This document shows positions 8,629 to 16,297 of a DNA stretch of 64,000 nucleotides, in pieces (position 1 is the stretch's first letter; each line of letters begins with the position of its first letter). Made by a program: the position numbers and the translations under genes. Below the pieces are notes generated by a model. That model had not been told where the DNA came from. It saw only the letters and a list, made by a program, of their open reading frames with translations, and did not search any database. Source of the DNA: an uncultured Draconibacterium sp. (GTDB lineage Bacteria > Bacteroidota > Bacteroidia > Bacteroidales > Prolixibacteraceae); NCBI RefSeq assembly GCF_913063105.1, contig NZ_CAJXYQ010000007.1, forward strand, positions 62,001 to 126,000, given 5' to 3'.

Positions 8629-8726
8629 TTTGGATTTGGTTAATAATTCGATGGGTACAAAGTTCTATTATCAACCAAATTAAATGTTTCAGAAGTAATA
8701 AAAGACAATTAAGATTTGAAGCTGCA

Positions 8727-8755
8727 GGTTAACCAAATTGCAACACAACTTTAAT
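8727..8755 (-). promoter_or_regulatory. Weaker candidate Pho-box array upstream of the TonB receptor-phytase unit
   Basis: On the minus strand three 7-mers fall at an exact 11-bp period: ATTAAAG (8755-8749), GTTGCAA (8744-8738) and GTTAACC (8733-8727), with 4-bp spacers. They resemble the ATTACA/ATTAAA/GTTGCA units of the Pit1 and porin arrays but less closely. The array ends about 100 bp upstream of the receptor start. No clean TAnnTTTG element was found between them, so the core promoter is not assigned. Confidence 0.45.
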
Positions 8756-8756
8756 C

Positions 8757-8790
8757 CATAAAAAAAGAGGAAGCTTAATGCCTCCTCTTT
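8757..8790 (-). terminator. Rho-independent terminator of the first Pit gene
   Basis: An 11-bp stem with one mismatch (AAAGAGGAAGC at 8764-8774 against 8780-8790) and a 5-nt loop is followed on the minus strand by a run of T residues (8763-8757). It lies 20 bp beyond the stop codon of the Pit gene ending at 8811 and separates that gene from the TonB receptor promoter. Confidence 0.85.
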
Positions 8791-8810
8791 CTTTATCTGT
8801 ATAAAACTGT

Positions 8811-11075
8811 TTAGTGTCTTGTATTAGTTATAAAATCACGTTCAGATTTTACCAGGTTAATTGCATGCAATAATAGGTTTTCCAACTCGGTATGCATTTT
8901 AAAATACAATTGTGAGTTACGGTTGTTAACCAACTTCTGCTTCACTCGTTTAAACTGGTTCTTTTCATTTTTGCGTAATATTTCCACTATCGCATCCTTC
9001 CCTTCCACCAGTTTTTCTATGTCATCAAACTGCTGCCCGCTAACCATTTTAGTTACTTCTTTCAAAAAGTCTGAAACCTTGTTTATGGTTGCGGTAAGTT
9101 CTGCCGCCTGGTCTTCAGTAAATGGTTTGTGATTGTTCTCTACGTGCGTTATCATCGGATTCAGCATAAAGTGAACAGCATGTGCCATTTCGCGTTTGTG
9201 CTCTATCATCTGCACGTAGTAATGTGTTGTTTCGGCAGAGCTATCCATCAGCTTTTCTGCAATTCTAAACACTTTATCTTTATTCTTTTTCGCTTTTTTC
9301 GATAAAACAGTACAGGCTTCTTCGGCTTTTCGCAACCCTGCCCGGTCTTCGCTTAAGAAGCTTTGCATTCCGTTTTCCAGAATTTCCGAGGTGTTCTCCA
9401 AACCTTTTATAATCTGCTTGGCACTTTTCGAAATAATAACTTCCGTTGCATCTTCATCCTGTATACTATCTTCGTCAACTGCCGATTTACTTTCAGCACG
9501 TTTACGGAAAATAATCTGAGTTCTGATAACCATAAACACAGCCACTGCAATAAACACAAACACCATGTACTTGCCACTCAGGGAAATTACCAATGCAATT
9601 GTACCGGCTACGGTAAAGGCTATTAAGGCGGTTAAAAACCATCCGCCAATTACGGCAAACACTCCGGAAATACGATAAACCGCACTCTCGCGATCCCAGG
9701 CCCTGTCGGACAAGGAAGTACCCATAGCCACCATAAAGGTTACATAGGTAGTAGAAAGTGGCAGCTTTAATGAAGTACCAATTGCAATTAAAATACTGGC
9801 AACAACCAGGTTAACTGATGCTCTGATTTTATCAAATGCAGGTGCATCTTCTTCGTTTTCGAAATACGAGAATTTTTCGAAGCGCGACTGAATTGTATTA
9901 CCAAAAGAGCTTGGCAGTACCCGCATCAGTTTTTTGTTAAAGTTGGTAACACCGCGCACCATCATACGCGCTGCCATTGATGAACCAAAGCGTTCGTCGC
10001 CGGCATCCTGGCGTCCAAGATTAATTTCGGTTTCGGTTACCGCACGAGCTTTTTTCGACATGATTAGGGTAATAACCATAACCAGACCGGAGATTAAAAG
10101 CATATATATTGGGGTACTGCTTTTCCCAGCCAGATTAGCCATCGAAAACTCGTCGGGGGAAATACCACCCGAAGCTACCCAATCTTTAAACGAGGCAAAA
10201 CCGGCTACCGGCACTCCAATAAAGTTTACCAGGTCGTTTCCGGCAAAAGCCATTGCCAAAGCAAAAGTTCCAACCATTACAACTACTTTCAGAATTTTTA
10301 TCTTAAAAATCCATTTTAGCAGTTGAATTAATACCACCCAGAACCCAAAGCTCAGCAGCAATACCAAACCGGTGTTGTGCTTAAACCATTCCTGCAGTGT
10401 TTCGCCACTGGCAATTTCTACATCAGCAAACGACGAGCCTTTCATTCCCTTGATAAAAATAAAATAGGTAATTGCCGTAATTGCGAGTCCGCCGAATATG
10501 GCCCCAAAATATTTCATCGGTCCGCGATAACGGAAAGAAAAGATAAAACGGGTAATGTACATGACTAAAGCACCAATACTAAAGGCTATAAACACCGAGA
10601 GCAATATTCCGGTAATGATTGCCAGCGCTTTTGACGAATTAATGTAGTTCGACAATTCGGCAGCAACCGACAAGCCCATGCCCTTAATTTTTACAACCGC
10701 TACAGCCACTGCAGAACCCAACAATTCAAAAACAATTGAAACTGTTGTTGATGTTGGCATACCAAAGGTATTGAACAAATCAAGCAGAATTACATCGGTA
10801 ATCATTACCGCCAGAAAGATGGTCATGATTTCGGCAAAGTAAAACTGATCGGGATGAAAAATCCCTTTACGTGCCACTTCCATCATTCCGTTTGAGAATG
10901 TTGCTCCCACCAGAACACCCAAACTTGCCATTAAGAAAATGGCCCATTTAGGCGCGGCTTTCGAGCCAATTGCAGAGTTAAGAAAATTAACCGCGTCGTT
11001 GCTAACTCCAACTATTAAATCGGAAATTGCCAAAGCAAAAAGAACGACCACAAGAATTAAATAAAAATTTTCCAT
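8811..11075 (-). CDS. Inorganic phosphate transporter, Pit family, with fused C-terminal PhoU-like domain (copy 1)
   Basis: This is a predicted 754-residue inner-membrane low-affinity phosphate permease. The N-terminal part (to about residue 530) has around ten membrane helices and both Pit signature repeats: SDLIVGVSNDAVNFLNSA near the N-terminus and AFAGNDLVNFIGVP in the middle. GMPTSTTVSIVFELLG and SLKLPLSTTYVTFMVAMGTS match the paired conserved loops of the family. Residues from about 545 to 754 are an all-helical acidic/basic domain of PhoU type. The copy at 11278 is closely similar throughout its membrane part. A candidate Pho site lies 46 bp upstream of the start, so this Pit copy may be phosphate-regulated, unlike the usually constitutive E. 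coli PitA. Confidence 0.93.
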   Translation of the reverse strand: MENFYLILVVVLFALAISDLIVGVSNDAVNFLNSAIGSKAAPKWAIFLMASLGVLVGATFSNGMMEVARKGIFHPDQFYFAEIMTIFLAVMITDVILLDLFNTFGMPTSTTVSIVFELLGSAVAVAVVKIKGMGLSVAAELSNYINSSKALAIITGILLSVFIAFSIGALVMYITRFIFSFRYRGPMKYFGAIFGGLAITAITYFIFIKGMKGSSFADVEIASGETLQEWFKHNTGLVLLLSFGFWVVLIQLLKWIFKIKILKVVVMVGTFALAMAFAGNDLVNFIGVPVAGFASFKDWVASGGISPDEFSMANLAGKSSTPIYMLLISGLVMVITLIMSKKARAVTETEINLGRQDAGDERFGSSMAARMMVRGVTNFNKKLMRVLPSSFGNTIQSRFEKFSYFENEEDAPAFDKIRASVNLVVASILIAIGTSLKLPLSTTYVTFMVAMGTSLSDRAWDRESAVYRISGVFAVIGGWFLTALIAFTVAGTIALVISLSGKYMVFVFIAVAVFMVIRTQIIFRKRAESKSAVDEDSIQDEDATEVIISKSAKQIIKGLENTSEILENGMQSFLSEDRAGLRKAEEACTVLSKKAKKNKDKVFRIAEKLMDSSAETTHYYVQMIEHKREMAHAVHFMLNPMITHVENNHKPFTEDQAAELTATINKVSDFLKEVTKMVSGQQFDDIEKLVEGKDAIVEILRKNEKNQFKRVKQKLVNNRNSQLYFKMHTELENLLLHAINLVKSERDFITNTRH

Positions 11076-11109
11076 TTATCTTTTTTTAATTAAGCTATTC
11101 GTTTTTCAG

Positions 11110-11136
11110 CAAATACAAGTTTAATCGTTTTGTAAT
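11110..11136 (-). promoter_or_regulatory. Candidate Pho box and -7 element of Pit copy 1
   Basis: The word TTAATCGTTTTGTAAT (11121-11136, plus strand) is identical to sequences upstream of Pit copy 2 and, in reverse complement, of the porin gene. Within it TAATCG recurs at 11122 and 11133, an 11-bp period. A -7-like TGTATTTG (minus strand, 11117-11110) lies next to it. The site is 46-61 bp upstream of the start codon, and the Pit copy 2 site is at 49-64 bp. Confidence 0.65.
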
Positions 11137-11171
11137 CGCTGGCAAAGGTGTTCTAAAATCAGATTACTTTT

Positions 11172-11200
11172 GTTGCATTTTTGTTACATTTTGATTACAT
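11172..11200 (-). promoter_or_regulatory. Distal 11-bp-periodic triple repeat upstream of Pit copy 1
   Basis: Three 7-mers lie at exact 11-bp spacing on the plus strand: GTTGCAT at 11172, GTTACAT at 11183 and ATTACAT at 11194. Read in the direction of the Pit gene they are TGTAAT/TGTAAC/TGCAAC with A-rich spacers, the same orientation as the porin array. This suggests a second Pho box about 97-125 bp upstream of the start codon. Confidence 0.6.
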
Positions 11201-11277
11201 TTTCATCCGCCTCGCTAAAACTCTTATAATTAGATACAAACAAAACCAAAATAACCCGAATACTATTTACTTATTTA

Positions 11278-13548
11278 TTATTTGGTATCTCTGGTGTATT
11301 TAATAAAATCGCGATGCGCTTTTACAAGATTTACTGTATGAAGCAGTAGATGTTCAATTTCGGAAATAACCTTAAAAAACAATTGCGAATTTCTTGTATT
11401 AACCAACTTGTTTTTTATCCTTTTAATCTGGCTTTTTTCCATCTTACTAAGATAGGTAAGCAATTGATCTCTTTTTGCAATCAGTTGCTCCAGCTCATCA
11501 AAATTCTCTGCTTTTACTGCGTGTAATACGTAATTAAAAAATGTATCAATTTGCGAAGTCATCTCTTTTAATTCCTTAACCTGCTCATCAGTAAACGGTT
11601 TATGGTTATTTTCAACATGAAAAATTACCGGAGCAAGCATAAAATGTAAGGCATGTGCCATTTCTCTTTTATGCTCCATAACTTGTACGTAAAAATGACT
11701 GGTTTCAAGTGTACCATCGGTTAATTTGGTAACTGTAGAGTACACCCGGTCGCGGTTACGTTTTGCCTTTTTTGAAAAGGTATCAGATATTTCCTGCACT
11801 TTTTTCAGTGCATTCCGGTCTTCTTTAATAAAGCCTTGTATGCCAAGAGCAAGTACCTGGCTTGAAGCCACAATAGCTTTAACTACTTGTTTTGAACTTT
11901 TCTCCAGAATTTGCTCGTGCGCATCCGCCTCTTCAATATCTTCATCTTCAGCGGCAATTTTTTTCTCGCGTTTTTTCATCATGGTATGCGTACGAATAAC
12001 CATAGCAACAGCCACAACAACAAATACAAAAACCATAAACTTGCCACTAAGGGCAATCAGCAATGCCACCAAACCTGATACTGTAAAAGCAATTAAAGCG
12101 GTTAAAAACCAACCTCCGATTACTGCAAATACACCGGAAATGCGGTAAACAGCACTCTCGCGATCCCACGCACGATCTGATAGCGAAGTACCCATGGCCA
12201 CCATAAATGTAACGTAAGTTGTTGATAGCGGAAGCTTTAAAGAGGTACCAATGGCAATTAAAATACTGGCAACCACCAAATTAACCGATGCCCGTACCTT
12301 ATCAAATGAAGGTGGATCCTGGTCATCCTCTGCGACATAGGTATGTGGCTGAAAACGCGTACCCACTCCCTCGGTAACAGCTGAGGGCAATATGCTATTT
12401 AGACGTTTGTTAAACTTTGTAGTTCCACGAACTATAACACGCGCGGCAAAAGACGATCCAAAGCGTTCATCTCCTTCGTTTTGGCGCGATAAATCAAGCG
12501 ATGTTGCAATTACCGATTTTGCCTTTTTCGACATAATAAGTGTTACAATCATTACTAATCCGGCAATTAGCAGCATATAGGTAGGTGTACCTACTTTGCC
12601 TGCCAACATGGCCATGGAAAAGGTATCGGGGTTTGAAGCTCCATCAGCGACCCATGCCTGAAATGAGTTATAACCGGCCAGTGGTACGCCTATAAAGTTC
12701 ACCAGGTCGTTTCCGGCAAATGCCATAGCCAATGCAAAGGTTCCGGCCAAAACAACTACCTTCAATATCTTAATATTAAAAATCCATCTTAACAACTGAA
12801 TTAACACCACCCAAAACCCAAAGCTATACAAAAGCATTAATCCGGTGTGATGTTTCACCCAATCCTGAACAGTTTCGCCATTTGCCAATTCAATACTGGC
12901 AAAGGTCGATCCTTTCATTCCTTTAATAACAATAAAATAGGTGATAGCAGTAATGGCCAGTCCTCCAAACACAGAACCAAAGTATTTCATCGGACCGCGA
13001 TACTTAAAGGTAAAAACCAGTCGGGTTAAGTATTGGACTATTGCCCCAACCGTAAAAGCAATAAAGACCGAGAGCAATATACCGGTAATAATAGCCAGGG
13101 CTTTACTCGAGTTGATGTATTGCGACAGCTCCATTACAACTGAACCTCCGGCGGTTTTGATTTTTACAATCGATACCGCCACGGCAGCACCAAGCAATTC
13201 AAAAACTATTGAAACCGTAGTTGAAGTTGGCATCCCAAAAGTGTTAAACATGTCAAGCAGAATAACATCGGTTATCATTACTGCCAAAAAAATGATCATG
13301 ATTTCGGAGAAGACAAACATATCGGGGTGAAAAATTCCTTTTCGCGCTACTTCCATCATTCCACTCGAAAAAGTAGCCCCGATAAGCACCCCTAAACTTG
13401 CCATTAAAAAAATCACCCACTTGGGAGCTGCTTTTGAACCAACAGCTGAATTTAAAAAGTTAACTGCATCATTACTTACTCCTACAATTAGGTCTGAAAT
13501 TGCTAAAGCAAAGAGTACAATAACAAGAATCAAATAAAAGTTTTCCAT
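11278..13548 (-). CDS. Inorganic phosphate transporter, Pit family, with fused C-terminal PhoU-like domain (copy 2)
   Basis: This 756-residue paralogue of the gene at 8811 has the same layout: about ten membrane helices with VGVSNDAVNFLNSA and GNDLVNFIGVP signatures, then an all-helical PhoU-like tail from about residue 545. The start at 13548 (MENFYLILV) is chosen over an upstream in-frame codon at 13587. It matches the N-terminus of copy 1 exactly, and the longer form would run into the -7 element. The membrane halves are much more alike than the tails (KRVKQKLVNNRNSQL versus KRIKNKLVNTRNSQL remain close). It diverges from the phoR-like gene across a 196-bp region. Confidence 0.92.
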   Translation of the reverse strand: MENFYLILVIVLFALAISDLIVGVSNDAVNFLNSAVGSKAAPKWVIFLMASLGVLIGATFSSGMMEVARKGIFHPDMFVFSEIMIIFLAVMITDVILLDMFNTFGMPTSTTVSIVFELLGAAVAVSIVKIKTAGGSVVMELSQYINSSKALAIITGILLSVFIAFTVGAIVQYLTRLVFTFKYRGPMKYFGSVFGGLAITAITYFIVIKGMKGSTFASIELANGETVQDWVKHHTGLMLLYSFGFWVVLIQLLRWIFNIKILKVVVLAGTFALAMAFAGNDLVNFIGVPLAGYNSFQAWVADGASNPDTFSMAMLAGKVGTPTYMLLIAGLVMIVTLIMSKKAKSVIATSLDLSRQNEGDERFGSSFAARVIVRGTTKFNKRLNSILPSAVTEGVGTRFQPHTYVAEDDQDPPSFDKVRASVNLVVASILIAIGTSLKLPLSTTYVTFMVAMGTSLSDRAWDRESAVYRISGVFAVIGGWFLTALIAFTVSGLVALLIALSGKFMVFVFVVVAVAMVIRTHTMMKKREKKIAAEDEDIEEADAHEQILEKSSKQVVKAIVASSQVLALGIQGFIKEDRNALKKVQEISDTFSKKAKRNRDRVYSTVTKLTDGTLETSHFYVQVMEHKREMAHALHFMLAPVIFHVENNHKPFTDEQVKELKEMTSQIDTFFNYVLHAVKAENFDELEQLIAKRDQLLTYLSKMEKSQIKRIKNKLVNTRNSQLFFKVISEIEHLLLHTVNLVKAHRDFIKYTRDTK

Positions 13549-13573
13549 TGAAATTTGGTTTATTAAAGGTCGG

Positions 13574-13612
13574 CAAATATAAAGCAAGTAAAAAGTTTAA
13601 TCGTTTTGTAAT
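13574..13612 (-). promoter_or_regulatory. Candidate Pho box and promoter of Pit copy 2
   Basis: TTAATCGTTTTGTAAT at 13597-13612 is identical to the Pit copy 1 site. A full -7 consensus TATATTTG lies on the minus strand at 13581-13574. No TTG-type -33 element is present at the usual spacing, and the candidate PhoB site occupies that place, as expected for an activator-dependent promoter. The element lies upstream of 13548 and supports that start. Confidence 0.68.
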
Positions 13613-13663
13613 ATTAATAAAATATTAACTAACCATGAAATTACCATTAACCAATTAATAACC
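13613..13663 (+). promoter_or_regulatory. Candidate 11-bp-periodic array upstream of the phoR-like gene
   Basis: Five 7-mers follow at an exact 11-bp period on the plus strand: ATTAATA at 13613, ATTAACT at 13624, ATGAAAT at 13635, ATTAACC at 13646 and AATAACC at 13657. They resemble the weaker units of the other arrays. A GTATTTG (-7-like) lies at 13677-13683. Because the region is AT-rich, chance periodicity is a real possibility. If real, it would give autoregulation of phoRB. Confidence 0.45.
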
Positions 13664-13744
13664 ACTTTTTTATACCGTATTTGAAAACTTAATTTGCAGC
13701 GTTAGATTTATCAATAACTGTTATATCATAATAAAATATACTTA

Positions 13745-14782
13745 ATGAGAACATATTCTTCGAAATTCCTTGCCATCCTGGTTGCTGCAATTTTAACCCT
13801 ACTCGCATTTGGGATAACCCTACTTGCACATTTTTTTGGCGAGAACATTCTGGTTATCATTGTTTCAATTTTATTCTTCTTTGTGGCTGCCTACTTTTCC
13901 ATTTTGTATATCATAAAAAAATACATCATCGACCGAATAAAGCCACTTTACAATACCATTCGCGATTTGCCGTTAAGTGGCAAAAAGATGGAAGAAAAAA
14001 TCGATTCGAACAGTTTGCTGTTAAACGTAAAATACGAAGTTGAAGAATGGGCAAAAACTCAGCTGAAAGAGATTGAGCGATTGAAGGAACTGGAAAAATA
14101 CCGAAAGGATTTTGTAGGCAATGTTTCGCACGAATTAAAAACACCAATTTTTAACATCCAGGGTTATGTATTAACACTGTTGGAAGGCGGTCTGGAAGAT
14201 CCGAAAATAAATAAACTCTACCTGAAACGTACCGAAAAGAGCATCGACCGCATGGTGTCAATTGTTGAAGACCTGGAGTCGATTACCAAACTGGAATCGG
14301 GCGAGCTGAAACTTAATATGACCCGTTTTGACATTGTTAAAACAGTTGAAGAGGTTATTGAAATGGAACACTGGCAAGCTATGGAGAACAAAATATCGGT
14401 GAATATATTGAACAGACCCGATAAACCGATTTTTGTCAGGGCCGATAAAAAACGCATTCTGGAGGTAGTTACCAACCTAATTGTAAATGCGATAAAATAC
14501 GGTAAGCCCGAAGGTTATGTCAACATCTCTTTTCATGATTTGGAAGACAATATAATTGTTGAGGTTGCCGATAATGGAATTGGAATTGAGAAGAAAGACC
14601 TTAGACGAATATTTGAACGTTTTTTCAGGGTCGACAAATCACGATCGCGTGAGCAGGGAGGAACCGGACTTGGCCTTTCCATTGTAAAACACATTATTGA
14701 AGCCCACAATCAATCGATAAATGTTAGAAGTGTACCCGAGCAGGGAACCACTTTTAACTTTACACTTGAAAAGCAGAAATAA
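13745..14782 (+). CDS. phoR: PhoR-like sensor histidine kinase
   Basis: This membrane histidine kinase probably phosphorylates the regulator encoded next to it in response to phosphate limitation through the Pst system. The 345-residue product has two adjacent N-terminal membrane helices (about 8-31 and 35-57) with almost no periplasmic loop, as in PhoR. A linker without a recognisable PAS domain follows, then the H box FVGNVSHELKTPI with His129, the N box NLIVNAIKYG, G1 DNGIGI, F box FERFFRVDKSRS and G2 GGTGLGLSIVKH. It is divergent from Pit copy 2 and 161 bp upstream of the phoB-like gene. The Pho assignment rests on context plus architecture. Confidence 0.88.
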   Translation: MRTYSSKFLAILVAAILTLLAFGITLLAHFFGENILVIIVSILFFFVAAYFSILYIIKKYIIDRIKPLYNTIRDLPLSGKKMEEKIDSNSLLLNVKYEVEEWAKTQLKEIERLKELEKYRKDFVGNVSHELKTPIFNIQGYVLTLLEGGLEDPKINKLYLKRTEKSIDRMVSIVEDLESITKLESGELKLNMTRFDIVKTVEEVIEMEHWQAMENKISVNILNRPDKPIFVRADKKRILEVVTNLIVNAIKYGKPEGYVNISFHDLEDNIIVEVADNGIGIEKKDLRRIFERFFRVDKSRSREQGGTGLGLSIVKHIIEAHNQSINVRSVPEQGTTFNFTLEKQK

Positions 14783-14896
14783 AAGAAAGAAAAAGTTTCG
14801 GGCAAATAACACCCGAGTGTGGCTTTTAATTTGTATTTTGCTTTGATTATACGAAGTGTTATTTTCGTGATTATTTTTTGTTTAAAGAAAAGTTAA

Positions 14897-14926
14897 TTGT
14901 TCTTTAATAAGTAGCACGTACTTTTG
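14897..14926 (+). promoter_or_regulatory. Bacteroidota-type promoter of the phoB-like gene
   Basis: A -33 TTG at 14897-14899 and a -7 TACTTTTG at 14919-14926 are separated by 19 bp, matching the Bacteroidota TTTG / TAnnTTTG promoter. Transcription would start near 14931-14933, giving a leader of only about a dozen bases. The regulator can therefore be made independently of the kinase gene. Confidence 0.7.
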
Positions 14927-14943
14927 TTCAAGAATTTTATGTT

Positions 14944-15642
14944 ATGAGTGAAAACGAATTTAAAGTTTTATTGGTTGACGACGAATTGGATATCCTTGAA
15001 TTCCTAAGTTACAACCTTGAAAAAGAAGGATATAAGGTTTACACCGCAAAAAATGGGGTGGAAGCTATAAAGGTGGCTGAAAAACACGTTCCGCACCTAA
15101 TTATACTCGACGTTATGATGCCTGAAATGGATGGTATTGCTGCTTGCGAAGAACTTCGGAAAATACCCTCGCTAAGTAGTACAGTTATTGCATTTTTAAC
15201 AGCCCGTGGAGAAGATTATTCACAAATTGCGGGATTTGAAGCCGGTGCTGATGACTATATAACCAAACCGGTTCGTCCAAAAGTATTGGTAAGCCGGGTA
15301 AAAGCATTGTTAAAACGTACAGGCGAAGCAGCCCAACCCGTTGAGGTAGTTGACACCAATACTGTTACCATTGGCAACCTGCTAATCGACAAAGAGCGTT
15401 ACCTGATACGGATTGGCGATAACGAAATGATATTGCCACGTAAGGAATTCGAATTGCTTTCCTTACTCGTTTCAAAACCGGGAAAAGTTTTTACTCGCGA
15501 AGAGATTTATTACTCGGTGTGGGGCGAAAACGTTGTGGTTGGCGATCGTACCATCGATGTTCACATCCGAAAATTGCGCGAAAAAATTGGTAACGAGCAC
15601 ATTAAAACCTTAAAAGGTATTGGTTATAAATTTGTTGAATAA
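14944..15642 (+). CDS. phoB: PhoB-like response regulator (OmpR/PhoB family)
   Basis: This is a 232-residue two-domain transcription factor. The receiver domain (about 6-122) has the acidic pair Asp12/Asp13, phospho-acceptor Asp56 in LIILDVMMPEMDG, Thr86 and Lys108 in DDYITKP. A short linker leads to a winged-helix DNA-binding domain (about 135-232) with PRKEFELLSLL, the recognition-helix region VVGDRTIDVHIRKLREKIG and the terminal KTLKGIGYKFVE. PhoB proteins bind tandem 11-bp half-sites, the arrangement seen upstream of the nearby phosphate genes. It lies downstream of the phoR-like gene with its own promoter. Confidence is high for family and good for phosphate control. Confidence 0.9.
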   Translation: MSENEFKVLLVDDELDILEFLSYNLEKEGYKVYTAKNGVEAIKVAEKHVPHLIILDVMMPEMDGIAACEELRKIPSLSSTVIAFLTARGEDYSQIAGFEAGADDYITKPVRPKVLVSRVKALLKRTGEAAQPVEVVDTNTVTIGNLLIDKERYLIRIGDNEMILPRKEFELLSLLVSKPGKVFTREEIYYSVWGENVVVGDRTIDVHIRKLREKIGNEHIKTLKGIGYKFVE

Positions 15643-15663
15643 CAGCAATACAAAAGATAAAAC

Positions 15664-15692
15664 AAGAGGGGCTTTTTTAGGTCCCTTTTTTT
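15664..15692 (+). terminator. Terminator of the phoB-like gene
   Basis: A short GC stem (GGGGC at 15668-15672 pairing with GGTCCC at 15680-15685, including a wobble) is followed by seven T residues at 15686-15692. It lies in the 48-bp space between the convergent phoB-like and PAP2-like genes and may serve the plus strand mainly. Confidence 0.6.
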
Positions 15693-16296
15693 ATACAAAA
15701 TAAATAACAAGGTAAAGCACCACAAAGCCTAGCCCGTAACCGGCAGCCAATTGTGCAACACTGTGTTTTTTCAAACTCAGCCTTGCACTACCAATTAAGC
15801 CCGAAAGCAATACAACGATTAAGACCGAATAAACCGGGTTTATGCCATTGCGGAACGCCAGGGCAAATAAAGCACCCGAAAGGCCACCAATGGTAGCCAT
15901 GTGGTTACTAATTTTCCATTTTATCGAAATAACAAGCAAAGCAACAATTACCAATACCGAAGCCAGCATAAACAATTTAAATTCGGGAACTGCCTGTACT
16001 TTTCGTAAGAGAAAGAATCCCAGGTAATAAAACAAGGCAGAGCTCAGTAGCGGAATTAACCGGTCGCGACTATCGGGCATGTTCACATCAAATTTCGGAT
16101 TTAACGACAACACGGCCACCGATAGCATTGGCAGTATGCAAGTGGTAAAAAATACTACCAACAATACAAACCGCTTGGCTTCCCAAAGCAGTAATTCAAA
16201 ATAAAAACCCGAGTTGAATAACAAAACCATACCGAGTGTAGGCACGATTACAGGATGAAAAACAATGGATATGACTTTAGCCAGTTTTCTATCCAT
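15691..16296 (-). CDS. PAP2-like integral membrane protein
   Basis: This is a predicted 201-residue inner-membrane protein with about six hydrophobic helices. It looks like a divergent member of the PAP2 (type 2 phosphatidic acid phosphatase) superfamily: WKISNHMATIGG stands where the PSGH motif would be, and SARLSLKKHSVAQLAAGYGLG resembles the SRxxxxxHxxxD/GxxxG motif with Gln in place of the usual Asp. Catalytic activity is therefore uncertain. The start at 16296 (MDRKLAK) is preferred because it lies 1 bp after the rpoN stop codon and begins just before the first helix. It is probably cotranscribed with rpoN and ends against the phoB-like gene. A link to phosphate metabolism cannot be claimed. 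Confidence 0.7.
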   Translation of the reverse strand: MDRKLAKVISIVFHPVIVPTLGMVLLFNSGFYFELLLWEAKRFVLLVVFFTTCILPMLSVAVLSLNPKFDVNMPDSRDRLIPLLSSALFYYLGFFLLRKVQAVPEFKLFMLASVLVIVALLVISIKWKISNHMATIGGLSGALFALAFRNGINPVYSVLIVVLLSGLIGSARLSLKKHSVAQLAAGYGLGFVVLYLVIYFV

Positions 16297-16297
16297 T

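Noticed and set aside
9934..10326. Open frame of 130 codons antisense to Pit copy 1, with a similar 140-codon frame at 11726-12148 antisense to copy 2
   Set aside because: Both mirror conserved Pit coding sequence on the other strand; they show no domain or signal peptide and exist because the sense genes are paralogous.
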